DNA of 64,000 bases from Bacillus_P idriensis_A (GCF_050483325.1 NZ_JBCMYF010000032.1:62001-126000); one strand, 5' to 3'; positions 24,351-33,291 are shown, counted from the stretch's first letter. Program-made: numbers and translations. Notes: generated from the letters alone by a model not told the origin.

Positions 24351-25553
24351 ATGGGATTTCATTCAGATACAAGCGCTCTATTCAATCTGCTGAAGCAACA
24401 CTCGAAAAAGCCTTTACCGGATTTTCTGACAGAGGAAATGCTGCTTGGAATTGGCGGTGGTGCCGGATACGGATACTTTACTTTCTTTTATGAAAAAGAA
24501 GATTTTTCGAGCTTCTATTTAGGAACCAGGGCGTTATGGGAAAGCAGTGAACTGTTTATTTCCGGCGCATTAAAAGCGTTAGGTTTTCAGCCTGCTGTAC
24601 AGCAGACAAAAGACCGCAAAGCTGCTTTTGAAAAATTAGATAAGCAGGTTTCAGGCGGAAATCCAGTCATAGTTGCAATAAACGAAGATGTTTTCCGCAA
24701 AAAAAGCATCTCTCCAAACGGTTACCAAATCTACGGTCTGGTCACAGATATCAACAAAGAGACAGGAATCGTTAAAATCGCTCTTCAAAAGAACATACCT
24801 ATTGAAATTTCCATTGAAGATCTTATCCTTGGGCGCGATCATCTGGCAACAAGGAAAATCATTAATCAATCGATTTTCTTGAAAGAACCTGCTGATCAAG
24901 ACCTTTCATTAAAGAATATTATAGCTGCTGCAAGAACAGGCATCGAAACAGGGATAAATAGCGCAAATAACCCGAGAATGAGCAACTTCGGCATTACCGC
25001 TTTGGACAGATGGAAGACAAGCCTGACAACTTCAAACAAGCAAAGCTTTGATAAAATCTTTTACAATACAAGCCATCTCGTCAACGCCCTTTACTATACG
25101 TATTATTGGATTGTGGAAAATACGGATGGCTATGCACTCCGCCGCTCCTATTCTGCATTTTTGAATACGGTTGGCGGGATTATTGATGAACCTCTGTTAC
25201 TTGAGGCCGGCGGGCTATATGAAAAAGCAGGATTGATATGGAGACAAATTGCCGAGGACTCCTTAAGCAGTGAATACAATGAATTCCGCTTATTGAAAGA
25301 AAAATTTCAGGAGCTGAATACGTACTATCATAGTGAAGACTTCAGGCTGAAAGAATATAAACAAATAAACACGGACCTGTTTGAGCTGAAAGCAGAAGCA
25401 AGCGAGCAGCTGCAGTTTACTGAGACTGACCGCAAGGAACTGTTTACACACCTGGCCGGATTGATCAGCCAGATTCAAACACTTGAAAAGGAAGCTCTTA
25501 TTAAACTAGAAGAAGCTCTTCCTTCAAAGAAATGGGAGGAATATCTATCTTGA
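24351..25553 (+). CDS. BtrH_N/DUF4872-like protein lacking catalytic residues
   Basis: 400 residues. The N-terminal domain (1-150) follows the butirosin BtrH N-terminal (C39-like acyltransferase) pattern: FHSDTSALFNLLKQHSKKPL then MLLGIGGGAGYGYFTFFY. In that family the N-terminal block normally has His-Cys; here it is His4-Ser5 and the whole protein contains no cysteine. The later family histidine region reads SPNGYQIYGLVTDINKETG without histidine. The C-terminal half (residues 180-400) is helical, like DUF4872. It is therefore probably a binding or pseudo-enzyme member. ATG 24351 follows CTGGAGGT. It is co-transcribed with the overlapping SRPBCC gene and controlled by the twin operators. Confidence 0.65.
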   Translation: MGFHSDTSALFNLLKQHSKKPLPDFLTEEMLLGIGGGAGYGYFTFFYEKEDFSSFYLGTRALWESSELFISGALKALGFQPAVQQTKDRKAAFEKLDKQVSGGNPVIVAINEDVFRKKSISPNGYQIYGLVTDINKETGIVKIALQKNIPIEISIEDLILGRDHLATRKIINQSIFLKEPADQDLSLKNIIAAARTGIETGINSANNPRMSNFGITALDRWKTSLTTSNKQSFDKIFYNTSHLVNALYYTYYWIVENTDGYALRRSYSAFLNTVGGIIDEPLLLEAGGLYEKAGLIWRQIAEDSLSSEYNEFRLLKEKFQELNTYYHSEDFRLKEYKQINTDLFELKAEASEQLQFTETDRKELFTHLAGLISQIQTLEKEALIKLEEALPSKKWEEYLS

Positions 25554-25990
25554 AGCATACAGTCGTTATTCAAGCACCAACGGGCTTCGTCTTTGAACAA
25601 TTATCCACTCCATCCGCACGCGAAACGTGGACAAAGGAAATTGAAAGCATTCGATATGAACATCCTTCAGAAGAAAAAACAGAGGGTGCAGCCTTTATTC
25701 AAACTCAAAAAGAAGGTGCGATGAGAACTTCTTTTCATGGAAAAAACGCTGCAGTGATTGAACCGGAAACTTATTCATATTCCTTAGAAAGCAAATCTTT
25801 TAAAATGGTGATTTCTTATCACCTTGAAGATAGGCAGGGAGACACAGCTGTTACTCAATCTTATGAGATCATTTATTTGTCGGCTTTTGCAAAAATGATG
25901 GGAAAACTGTCAAGCAAGCTGACGGAAAAGCTTGCTCACTCCCTTTTACAGCAGTTAAAAAAGCATTGTGAAACTATTATTAGAAGCTAA
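25550..25990 (+). CDS. SRPBCC (START-like) domain protein
   Basis: 146 residues with the START/polyketide-cyclase-like fold: an N-terminal strand HTVVIQAPTGFVFEQLSTPS, central strands (GAAFIQTQKEGAMRTSFHGK, YSYSLESKSFKMVISYHLED) and a long C-terminal helix KLTEKLAHSLLQQLKKHCET. Such proteins bind hydrophobic ligands in a deep cavity. TTG 25550 overlaps the stop of the BtrH_N-like gene (TTGA) and has GGGAGGA nine bases upstream, so the two products are coupled and probably act together. Ligand unknown. Confidence 0.75.
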   Translation: MKHTVVIQAPTGFVFEQLSTPSARETWTKEIESIRYEHPSEEKTEGAAFIQTQKEGAMRTSFHGKNAAVIEPETYSYSLESKSFKMVISYHLEDRQGDTAVTQSYEIIYLSAFAKMMGKLSSKLTEKLAHSLLQQLKKHCETIIRS

Positions 25991-26011
25991 TGAGCAAGTT
26001 ATGACCATAAG

Positions 26012-26072
26012 AAAAAAATCCGAACTAAAACGAAATTCAAGTTGGAATTTCACATAATAGTTCGAATTTTTC
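26012..26072 (+). terminator. Branched hairpin after SRPBCC gene
   Basis: AAAAATCCGAACTA pairs with TAGTTCGAATTTTT, and an inner GAAATTC/GAATTTC stem sits inside. The 3' side is T-rich. Confidence 0.7.
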
Positions 26073-26166
26073 TTTGGCTGAAAACTTTTTGTCCCAGCCT
26101 CAAATTACATTGCACTTAACTATTTTGCAGCTCTGAAAAACGGCTGCACCTGAACCAGCTTCCTTA

Positions 26167-26994
26167 TTATTTTCCGCCTGTAAATGAAATTCCCTTAATG
26201 AAATAGCGGTTAAAGAATGCATAAATCAAAAGAACCGGCAGCGTAAACACCATGGATGCTGCCATTATATAGTTCCAGTAGCTGACGAACTGACCTTTAA
26301 AAGTATTCAGTCCAAGCGGGAGTGTAAACATTTCAATATCTGTCATTACAATCAGCGGTCTCATGAAATCATTCCAGAAGCCCATAAATACGAAGATTGC
26401 CTGTGCCGCAAGAGCCGGTCTTGCAAGCGGAAGCACAATTTTAAAGAACGTTCCAAGTCTGCTGAGGCCATCCATTTCAGCTGCTTCTTCCAATTCTTTC
26501 GGAAAGTTGATAAAAAACTGCCGCATCATGAAAATGAACGTTGCATTAATCATGGCCGGTACGATCATGCCCTGATACGAATTCAGCCAGCCCAGCTCTT
26601 TTAAAATCAGGTAGTTTGGGATCATCGTGACTTGAGCCGGAATCATCAGCACGGCAAGAATGGTAATGAACAGCGCCTTTTTACCGGGAAAGCTGAGTCT
26701 TGCAAGAGCATACCCGGCCATTGAATTAAACAAGAGATTTAATACCGTTCCAATGACGGCGATTAACACACTGTTAAACATCCATCTAGGGAAAAGCTCC
26801 TGCTCTATGAAAATCTGCTTATAGTTATCTAAGGTAAAGTTTTTCGGAATAAAGCTAAGTGTGCCGCTGACTATTTCCTGCAGCGTTTTAAACGAAGAGG
26901 AAAGAGCCCATAAAAACGGCACTAGTGTCGTAACAGCATAGAGTACCAGAATCGCATATACAATCGCTTTTCCAATTCCAAATTTCTTTTTCAT
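26167..26994 (-). CDS. Sugar ABC transporter permease, MalG type
   Basis: Second permease (275 residues, six helices) of a CUT1 carbohydrate importer. The EAA loop reads FPKELEEAAEMDGLSRLGTF then FKIVLPLARPALA near residue 180, and the N-terminal region VTTLVPFLWALSSSFKTLQE is typical of MalG homologues. It lies 15 bp after the MalF-type gene, last in the LacI-controlled operon. The operon lacks an ATPase; CUT1 systems in Bacillus often share MsmX, which probably energises this one too. Confidence 0.9.
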   Translation of the reverse strand: MKKKFGIGKAIVYAILVLYAVTTLVPFLWALSSSFKTLQEIVSGTLSFIPKNFTLDNYKQIFIEQELFPRWMFNSVLIAVIGTVLNLLFNSMAGYALARLSFPGKKALFITILAVLMIPAQVTMIPNYLILKELGWLNSYQGMIVPAMINATFIFMMRQFFINFPKELEEAAEMDGLSRLGTFFKIVLPLARPALAAQAIFVFMGFWNDFMRPLIVMTDIEMFTLPLGLNTFKGQFVSYWNYIMAASMVFTLPVLLIYAFFNRYFIKGISFTGGK

Positions 26995-27009
26995 CTTTCC
27001 ATCCTCCTT

Positions 27010-27909
27010 TTAGTAGAGTGACTCTTCTTTTGAAAATTTCCGCTGCAGCAATGTCGCCACAAGAATCACAATCGCAAGCAGCAGAACTAGAGCCGCCGCG
27101 TATCCCATCGTTCCGAGATTTTTAAACGCATACTGATAAACTAAAAGAACAACGGTTAAGGTTGAATTATCCGGTCCCCCTGATCCTGCCGAGAAAATGT
27201 AGGACTGATCAAAAAGCTGGAATGTTCCGATTAAGCCCATGATCGCGACGAATGATGTGACCGGGCGCAAGTGCGGTACCGTAATTTTCAAGAATTTCTG
27301 TAAGGTATTAGCCCCGTCAAGCTCCGCTGCTTCATAAAGTGAGTCGGGAATATCCTGCAGAGCTGCCAAATAAATAACCATGAAAAATGGTGCTGTGGAC
27401 CATATATTCATAATCATAATCGCGTTCAGTGCGATATTCGGGTCTCCTAGGAAGTTATAGGTCGGCAAACCGAGTGTATCTAATACATTGTTGATTAATC
27501 CATTCTTATTGTACATCCACATAAAAATCAAAGTTAATACAGCAGACGATGTCAGGGTAGGCAGAAAGTACACAATTCTAAAGAATGTTTGACCCTTCAT
27601 TCCTGCATTTAATGTTGCCGCAAGGATCAGCGCGAGAATCGTCTGACAGGGAACAACAATTACTACATATTTAAATGTATTCCATAAAGCAATCTGCGCC
27701 CTTGTGTCATCAAGGATTCTCGTGAAATTTTCAAATGCTACGAAATCATAGCTTGCCGTTCCGAGCAGCTGCACTTTATGAAACGAAAGAAAGACAATAT
27801 AAAAAATGGGACCGATGATAAATAATAGTAAGACAAACAATGAAGGCGACATGAAAAAGTAGCCTTGTCCAGCCTCTCTTAATGTTCGTTTGGAAAATTG
27901 ATTTTTCAT
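27010..27909 (-). CDS. Sugar ABC transporter permease, MalF type
   Basis: First permease, about 300 residues with six helices: FFMSPSLFVLLLFIIGPIFY, then FENFTRILDD and the EAA loop DSLYEAAELDGANTLQKFLK ITVPHLRP. ATG 27909 (MKNQFSKRTLREAG) is taken as start; GTG 27921 and an in-frame start at 27948 are alternatives because the G-rich stretch upstream makes the ribosome site ambiguous. It pairs with the MalG-type permease and the lipoprotein at 28053. Confidence 0.88.
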   Translation of the reverse strand: MKNQFSKRTLREAGQGYFFMSPSLFVLLLFIIGPIFYIVFLSFHKVQLLGTASYDFVAFENFTRILDDTRAQIALWNTFKYVVIVVPCQTILALILAATLNAGMKGQTFFRIVYFLPTLTSSAVLTLIFMWMYNKNGLINNVLDTLGLPTYNFLGDPNIALNAIMIMNIWSTAPFFMVIYLAALQDIPDSLYEAAELDGANTLQKFLKITVPHLRPVTSFVAIMGLIGTFQLFDQSYIFSAGSGGPDNSTLTVVLLVYQYAFKNLGTMGYAAALVLLLAIVILVATLLQRKFSKEESLY

Positions 27910-28009
27910 TTTGTTATCCACGCCCCCCACTTTAAGTAAATCCTGCACAAACTCTTTCTGAGGAAGTAAAAAGGACTTCGTCAGAAAGAACCAGTGCAGA
28001 TTTTAAAGA

Positions 28010-28039
28010 AGAAAAGGGAAACAAGCATTTCCCTTTTCT
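28010..28039 (-). terminator. Hairpin between binding protein and permease genes
   Basis: AGAAAAGGGAAA (28010-28021) pairs with TTTCCCTTTTCT (28028-28039). It lies just after the binding-protein gene and may raise the ratio of lipoprotein to permeases. Confidence 0.7.
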
Positions 28040-28052
28040 CAGCCTCTTTTTC

Positions 28053-29303
28053 TTATTTTGAGTCGATTTCGCTGTTTGCCTGTTTTTCCGCTTCTTTTAA
28101 TGCTTCTTCAAGCGGGCGGTCGCCAAGGAATGCACTCATGAATTGGTTGTTGAAGTTGTTCACGATAATAGGCAGGTTTGAGCCTTCTGACCATACAGTT
28201 GCATAAGAAGCGCCTGCTACAAGCGGTCCGCGCAGCTCGTCTTTGTCATAGCCAAGCTTTTCTGCAACGGATTTACGTGTAGGCAAAGCATAGCCTTTGC
28301 TGGTCCATGTCTCCATGCCTTCTTTTCCCGTCAGGTATGAAAGCAGCTCCCATGACGCTTCTTTCTTTTCAGAAGCAGCATTCATGACATAAGCAACACT
28401 GTAAGCCATCGTTGATTTTTCACCATTGATCGCCGGCAGCTCAGCTGTTCCGTACTCTACATCAGGGAATGTATCCGCTAAAAACGGGATTGCCCAGTTG
28501 CCTTCAATGACCATAGCCGCTTTTTGCTGGCCGAAAATCTCTCCGCCCCAAGTTGCACCTACTTCTTTTGCTTCAACCGCTGATTTATCGACATTGTGCA
28601 TATCGATAACCGGTTTTAATGCTTCTACCACTTCGTCAGAGGCAAAATTTGCTTTATCCTCTTTTACCACATCGCCGCCAAGTGATTCAGCCACCCAGTA
28701 TTGGCGTGCAAGCTCAGGCGCAACGCCAAATCCGTATTGCCCGTCTTTCGTTAGTTTTTTGGATGCCTCGCGAAACTCTTCCCACGTTTTAGGAACCTCT
28801 ACGCCAGCATCAGCAAGCATTTTTTTGTTGTAAAAAAGCGCTAAAGTCGAATAGTCTTTTGGGAAACCGTACGTTTTATCCTCAGATATAAATGCTTCCA
28901 ATAATGGCTTTTCAAAGTCTTCAACGTCAAAATCCTCTGTAACATACTCATCTAAAGGTTCAATAACGCCCGTTTCAATCAGACCAGGAGCTTCAAATGC
29001 GTCCAAATAAAAAACGTCCGGTCCTTCTCCGCCGATCAAGCGTGTTTTAATAACATCCATATACTGTTCTGTAATAACCTCAAGCTTGACATCAATTTTA
29101 GGATGCTTCGCTTCAAAATCTTCAATCGTTTGCTTTAACAGCTTTTCCTCAGTCGGATTTCCGCCCCATCCAGCAAGCGTCACTTCCACTTTTTCTCCGT
29201 CTGCGCCCTCTTTGGATGTTTCATCAGAACTGCATCCTGCCAAAGCTCCTGTAAATAACATAGAAGCAACTCCGAACCCCGCTAACCATTTTCTTGATTT
29301 CAT
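28053..29303 (-). CDS. Extracellular sugar-binding lipoprotein (CUT1)
   Basis: Solute-binding protein of family 1, 416 residues. The signal peptide ends in lipobox LAGC (Cys24). The sugar-binding core begins VEVTLAGWGGNPTEEKLLKQ, and the region EFREASKKLTKDGQYGFGVA, GEIFGQQKAAMVIEGNWAI and YVMNAASEKKEASWELLSYL is typical of maltodextrin-type binding proteins. It captures an oligosaccharide outside the membrane for the two downstream permeases. ATG 29303 is used because GAAGGGG precedes it by nine bases; the frame opens at 29321. The substrate is inferred as an alpha-glucan or related oligosaccharide from the neighbouring debranching-type enzyme. Confidence 0.92.
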   Translation of the reverse strand: MKSRKWLAGFGVASMLFTGALAGCSSDETSKEGADGEKVEVTLAGWGGNPTEEKLLKQTIEDFEAKHPKIDVKLEVITEQYMDVIKTRLIGGEGPDVFYLDAFEAPGLIETGVIEPLDEYVTEDFDVEDFEKPLLEAFISEDKTYGFPKDYSTLALFYNKKMLADAGVEVPKTWEEFREASKKLTKDGQYGFGVAPELARQYWVAESLGGDVVKEDKANFASDEVVEALKPVIDMHNVDKSAVEAKEVGATWGGEIFGQQKAAMVIEGNWAIPFLADTFPDVEYGTAELPAINGEKSTMAYSVAYVMNAASEKKEASWELLSYLTGKEGMETWTSKGYALPTRKSVAEKLGYDKDELRGPLVAGASYATVWSEGSNLPIIVNNFNNQFMSAFLGDRPLEEALKEAEKQANSEIDSK

Positions 29304-29374
29304 TGCCGTTTCCCCTTCCATTGCTTTTTATGATCTAAAGGAAGCTGCCTTCCAAAAGATTGAAGTAAACCTGC

Positions 29375-31489
29375 TTATTTTTGGACAAGTGTTCCAGATG
29401 ATTTTAAAGAATATCCTGTTGTGTTCTTTAGAACTTCCAATGTAAAGGTCTCTCCGCTGCGAGTGACTGCGATTGATAAGTGCCCTTCTCCGATTGAGAT
29501 ATTTTGAACATCCAGCGAATTCATGCCATCCAATAATACCGGCGATAAGGTGATTTCCTTCTTTAAGCTGTCTGGAAATAACCCCAGCATCGACTGGATA
29601 AAGACAAGCGGTGTACCTGCTGCCCATGCTTGAGGTGAACAGGCCACAGGGTATTTCACAGCTTTGCCGCCCAAGCTGTCGTATCCGCAGAAAAGTTCCG
29701 GCAGACGGTCATATTCGAAATGAGCTGCAGCATCAATTAGCCCGTTCATTACTTTGCCTGCTTCTTGCTGATACCCCGTCTTGCTCATCCCCAGAAGAGA
29801 GATGCTGTTATCATGCGGCCAGATGCTTCCATCGTGATAGCTCATCGGGTTGTAGCCTGCTTCGCCTTCAGCCATCGTCCGGATTCCGTATCCAGAAAAC
29901 ATCTTAGGGGAGACAAGCATCTCAGTTACAGCTTTTGCCCGATCTTCATTCAGCATTCCCGAAAATAAAACGTGACCTGGATTTGAGGTAATCGTTCCGA
30001 CCTGTTCTTTCTTTTCATCAAGTGCGATGGCATAGAACTGAACATCCTCCATCCAGAATTCCTCATCAAATCTTTCCTTGAGCGAGTTCGCCTGTCTGCG
30101 AAGCTGCTCTGCACGTTCTGTTTGATTGATGTTTTCAAAGATATCAGCGAGTCCCATTTTGGCCTGATAAACATATCCTTGCACCTCTGCAAGTGCTATA
30201 GGCGTTTTTGCGTATTCTCCATTTCTGTGAACGACAGAATCGCCTGAATCCTTCCAGCCTTGATTCGCAATGCCTTTGCTTGATTCCTGATGGTATTCCA
30301 CAAAAAGATCTTTGTCACGGTCTCCATATTCATCGATCCACATTAAAGCGTTCTCAATTGTCTTCTCAAGACTCAAAGCAAATTCCGTGTCACCTGTCCA
30401 CTTCACATACTCTGATAAAAGAATCAAAAACAGCGGTGTGGCATCAACCGTTCCGTAATAAGGAGTAAACGGGATTTGACCTGTAGCAGCGAGTTCTCCG
30501 AAACGAATTTCATGCATGATTTTACCCGGCTGCTCATCTCTCCATGGATCCAAATTCTGACCTTGATAATGCGCCATCGTTAGCAGTGTTCCTTTTGCAA
30601 TGTCAGGTTGAAATGGAAGGATCTGCAAAGCTGCAATTAAGCTGTCACGTCCAAATGGAACGCCAAACCAAGGCAGCCCGGCAACTGGAAATGGTCCAAA
30701 TCCTACATCTGTCAGCAAAACCCTCATATCATTCAATCCGCGGTCCACAAGACGCTGAAGCGGGGCAAAATCGGTTTTGATGCTTGCTGCTTTTTCATTC
30801 CACACCTGATACGATTCTTCAAGCTTGCGCATTGCCTCATCTTTTTGTGCAGCAGTGTTTGGTTTTTCTTCCCCGATTTGCGGACGAATCGCAAGTGTGA
30901 CTTTGTCTGTCTCAGAATGAGCTAATTCAAATTCAAAATCGATTTTTCCTTTTTCATCAACTTTTTTTGCTGCTTTATCCCACGTAATCAATGTGCTGCG
31001 ATTCACATTGTCCGCTCCTGCATAGTGAAAGGAAAGGGTATTTCCTTCAGCCGATTGGCCAGTTCTGCTGCCAAGATCTCCATTTTGAAATCCGCGGACA
31101 ACAAACATATCCAGAAAATCAGCATCAGCATGGATGCTGATTTCAAATTTAACAGGCTTTGGAAAATAGTTTTTCACTTTAATCTCTTCATATAGAACAT
31201 CATCATAAATGAATCGTGACCGTTCGATCTCTACAGATTCCCTCCATAAAATCAGTTCTCCGTCATCTTCCATATGGGGATTTGTTAAGAGAATATTAGC
31301 TTTATAGTTTTGATCTGCGTCAGATGAAAGCAAAATAGGATCTTCCCCATTAATCTTCAAATCGAGTTTACTTAAAAAACGTGTGTCTTTTGTATAAAGC
31401 CCTAAACCGTAAGGATGGTTTTCAGGGATATTCCCATTTGTATCTGTCAGCAAAAATAAGTCATTTTCTTTTATCACACGGTAGTCCAT
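29375..31489 (-). CDS. Glycogen-debranching-type glycosidase (amylo-1,6-glucosidase family)
   Basis: 704-residue enzyme with an N-terminal beta domain (GDE_N_bis, about residues 10-200; NHPYGLGLYTKDTRFLSKLD) and a C-terminal (alpha/alpha)6 toroid (about 250-690). Toroid marks are FPVAGLPWFGVPFGRDSLIA, GIANQGWKDSGDSVVHRNGE, AIALDEKKEQVGTITSNPGH, and MSYHDGSIWPHDNSISLLGM. The absence of a signal peptide means a cytoplasmic enzyme acting on imported oligosaccharide. ATG 31489 follows AAGGAGGACAAAG. It is the first gene after two LacI operators and is followed by the ABC importer. The exact linkage cleaved is unknown. Confidence 0.88.
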   Translation of the reverse strand: MDYRVIKENDLFLLTDTNGNIPENHPYGLGLYTKDTRFLSKLDLKINGEDPILLSSDADQNYKANILLTNPHMEDDGELILWRESVEIERSRFIYDDVLYEEIKVKNYFPKPVKFEISIHADADFLDMFVVRGFQNGDLGSRTGQSAEGNTLSFHYAGADNVNRSTLITWDKAAKKVDEKGKIDFEFELAHSETDKVTLAIRPQIGEEKPNTAAQKDEAMRKLEESYQVWNEKAASIKTDFAPLQRLVDRGLNDMRVLLTDVGFGPFPVAGLPWFGVPFGRDSLIAALQILPFQPDIAKGTLLTMAHYQGQNLDPWRDEQPGKIMHEIRFGELAATGQIPFTPYYGTVDATPLFLILLSEYVKWTGDTEFALSLEKTIENALMWIDEYGDRDKDLFVEYHQESSKGIANQGWKDSGDSVVHRNGEYAKTPIALAEVQGYVYQAKMGLADIFENINQTERAEQLRRQANSLKERFDEEFWMEDVQFYAIALDEKKEQVGTITSNPGHVLFSGMLNEDRAKAVTEMLVSPKMFSGYGIRTMAEGEAGYNPMSYHDGSIWPHDNSISLLGMSKTGYQQEAGKVMNGLIDAAAHFEYDRLPELFCGYDSLGGKAVKYPVACSPQAWAAGTPLVFIQSMLGLFPDSLKKEITLSPVLLDGMNSLDVQNISIGEGHLSIAVTRSGETFTLEVLKNTTGYSLKSSGTLVQK

Positions 31490-31507
31490 CTTTGTCCTCC
31501 TTGATAT

Positions 31508-31573
31508 TCCGAAACGTTTCGGATTTACAGAAAAAAATATAGGTGATTATTTCTGCTTCCGAAACGTTTCGGA
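31508..31573 (-). promoter_or_regulatory. Twin LacI-type operators of the sugar operon
   Basis: TCCGAAACGTTTCGGA occurs at 31508-31523 and 31558-31573, identical 16-bp palindromes 50 bp apart. They flank the expected promoter of the debranching-enzyme operon. Confidence 0.88.
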
Positions 31574-31589
31574 TTTTATGTGCAACCAC

Positions 31590-32609
31590 TTATGATCTGT
31601 GGTTTTTTTTGGTTGAATCTCTAATGATCAAGTCCGTTTTAAGGGTTATGACATTTGATCCGCTTTTTCCTTCAAGCATATCAATCAGAGAATTTGCGGC
31701 CTGGTAGCCAAGTTCAAATTTATTCTGGGCAATTGTCGTTAGTGCGGGATTTGAGTAGGCAGCAAGCAGAATGTTGTCATAGCCGATAACAGACAGGCCT
31801 TCTGGAACATCTTTTCCTGATGCTTTCGCACTTTTCATGGCGCCAAGTGCCATTAAATCACTTGCACAAAAAACGGCTGTTATTTCAGGGTGTTCTAAGA
31901 GAAGCCTTTCAGTAACCAATTCCGCTTTCTCCTCAGAAAAATCACCGCTGACGATCCAGTCTTCTTTCCCTTCAAGCTTTGCTTCCTTTAGTGCATCTAA
32001 ATAGCCTTTTAGCCTTTGTTTACTGACATATGCCTGATCATGGCCATTAATCAAAGCGATTTTTGTATGTCCCAGGCTGATTAAATGTTCAACAGCCCGC
32101 TTTGCTCCGAGCACATTATCTGTCGTCACATAGCCAACACTGTTTGATGCAATGGGGATATCAATGAGCATACAGGGAATATCACTCTCAACAACCTCTT
32201 TTAAATATGGATCATCGATTTTCATTCCTTGAAGGATGGCTCCATCTACCCGCCGTTCCCTGCAAAGCTGGGAATAGGTTTTCTCCCGCTGTTTTGTTGT
32301 CGTTGTACTGAAAAGCACCAGATCGTAATCCCGCTCAGAAATGCATTCATTAACCCCTGACAGGACTTCAAAGGTGAAATTATCCTTCGAACTGACGCGG
32401 TCCATGCCTGAAACGAGCATACCGATGGTTTTTGATTTCTTCATGACCAATCCCCGGGCAAGCGTATTAGGACTGTAGTTTAATTCTTTAGCGATTCTGG
32501 AAATTTTTTGTCTCGTCTTTTCATTCACATCCGAATAGCCGTTCAATGCTCTTGAAACAGTCGTAATGGATACTCCTGCGGCCTTCGCAATGTCCTTAAT
32601 TGTCGTCAA
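31590..32609 (-). CDS. LacI-family repressor of the oligosaccharide operon
   Basis: 339-residue repressor with the LacI headpiece TTIKDIAKAAGVSITTVSRA then LNGYSDVNEKTRQKI and hinge NYSPNTLARGL, and a periplasmic-binding-type effector domain (TIGMLVSGMDRVSSKDNFTF onward). The start is TTG 32609, with GGAGGAAAG upstream; the frame opens at 32660 but codons before the TTG overlap the operator. A third operator copy (one mismatch) lies at 32620-32635, against the ribosome site, so it probably represses itself. It is the sole local regulator for the downstream enzyme and importer. Inducer unknown. Confidence 0.92.
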   Translation of the reverse strand: MTTIKDIAKAAGVSITTVSRALNGYSDVNEKTRQKISRIAKELNYSPNTLARGLVMKKSKTIGMLVSGMDRVSSKDNFTFEVLSGVNECISERDYDLVLFSTTTTKQREKTYSQLCRERRVDGAILQGMKIDDPYLKEVVESDIPCMLIDIPIASNSVGYVTTDNVLGAKRAVEHLISLGHTKIALINGHDQAYVSKQRLKGYLDALKEAKLEGKEDWIVSGDFSEEKAELVTERLLLEHPEITAVFCASDLMALGAMKSAKASGKDVPEGLSVIGYDNILLAAYSNPALTTIAQNKFELGYQAANSLIDMLEGKSGSNVITLKTDLIIRDSTKKNHRS

Positions 32610-32619
32610 AATACTTTCC

Positions 32620-32635
32620 TCCAAAACGTTTCGGA
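32620..32635 (-). promoter_or_regulatory. LacI autoregulatory operator
   Basis: TCCAAAACGTTTCGGA differs by one base from the two operators downstream. It abuts the ribosome site of the repressor gene. Confidence 0.75.
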
Positions 32636-32771
32636 TCCCTTTGATTGAATGATACTTCATCTTGATAACGTTTGCAATATCTTTTTTCTGAACAATTTGT
32701 CTTTTATAAAGTCTGTTTTCGCATAAATTGTTGTATTTGATTATTAATGCTGGCCGTTTCTTTCTGCTTCA

Positions 32772-32880
32772 GGAACTTGCTTTCCGCGGGGAGGGTGGGA
32801 GCCTTCTCGCGCCTGCGGGGTCTCCCATTTCCCTCTATTTTCCCGCATGAGTCAAGTTTATCCGCTGCAATCCACTTAAG
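32772..32880. repeat. Bacillaceae extragenic repeat, GC-rich structured
   Basis: CTTGCTTTCCGCGGGGAGGG, GTGGGAGCC, TGCGGGGTCTCCCATTTCCC and CCCGCATGAGTCAAG form nested inverted segments. The order (ctttccgcgggg, gggagcc, ggggtctccc, cccgcatgagtcaag, ccgctgcaatcca) matches a repeat I recall as abundant between Bacillaceae genes. Its GC-rich core stands out in the AT-rich 32610-32967 gap, which otherwise holds no gene. Confidence 0.7.
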
Positions 32881-32941
32881 AATTTAACATATAGTCTAAA
32901 AGCAGCAATATTCACTAAATGAGCCATTAATAAAAAGAACA

Positions 32942-32969
32942 AAAAGAAGGAAGCTCTCTTCCTTCTTTT
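32942..32969 (-). terminator. Terminator of HesB-like gene
   Basis: AAAAGAAGGAAG pairs with CTTCCTTCTTTT across CTCT, overlapping the stop codon. Confidence 0.85.
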
Positions 32970-33279
32970 AAACGTACCGCAGTCCTATTCTATTATTAAA
33001 AGTCTGATTCTTATTTTTAAAGACAAAAAAATGGTTCGAGTAATCAATCGTCAGCTCATGATCATAAGCATCTTCAAAGTCATCATCAACGATAAAATCC
33101 AGCTTTTCTGATGTAATCACTTTTTCATACGGTTCAGTTTCTCTTTTATTAATGACCTTTATTTCATACAGCGTATTCACAATATCACAGCTGCCCCGGT
33201 CAAAAGATAGCTGGATCAGCTTATCATCAGGTATTTCACTTAACTTGCTTTTAGCTTGTTCCGTAATCGTTATATTCAT
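32968..33279 (-). CDS. HesB/IscA-like iron-sulfur cluster family protein
   Basis: 103 residues of the small HesB-like (YneR-type) Bacillus family, starting MNITITEQAKSKLSEIPDDK. The sequence keeps the HesB strand pattern, IQLSFDRGSCDIVNTLYEIK and SEKLDFIVDDDFEDAYDHEL, but has a single cysteine in GSCDI and no C-terminal CxC, so it is not a classical A-type Fe-S carrier. ATG 33279 follows AGGAGG. It is followed on the same strand by its terminator; the lipid kinase gene lies 12 bp upstream and may share a transcript. Confidence 0.8.
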   Translation of the reverse strand: MNITITEQAKSKLSEIPDDKLIQLSFDRGSCDIVNTLYEIKVINKRETEPYEKVITSEKLDFIVDDDFEDAYDHELTIDYSNHFFVFKNKNQTFNNRIGLRYV

Positions 33280-33291
33280 ATAACGAACCTC

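Noticed and set aside
29328..29627. 99-codon minus-strand frame
   Set aside because: Overlaps the end of the debranching-type enzyme in another frame, without family features.
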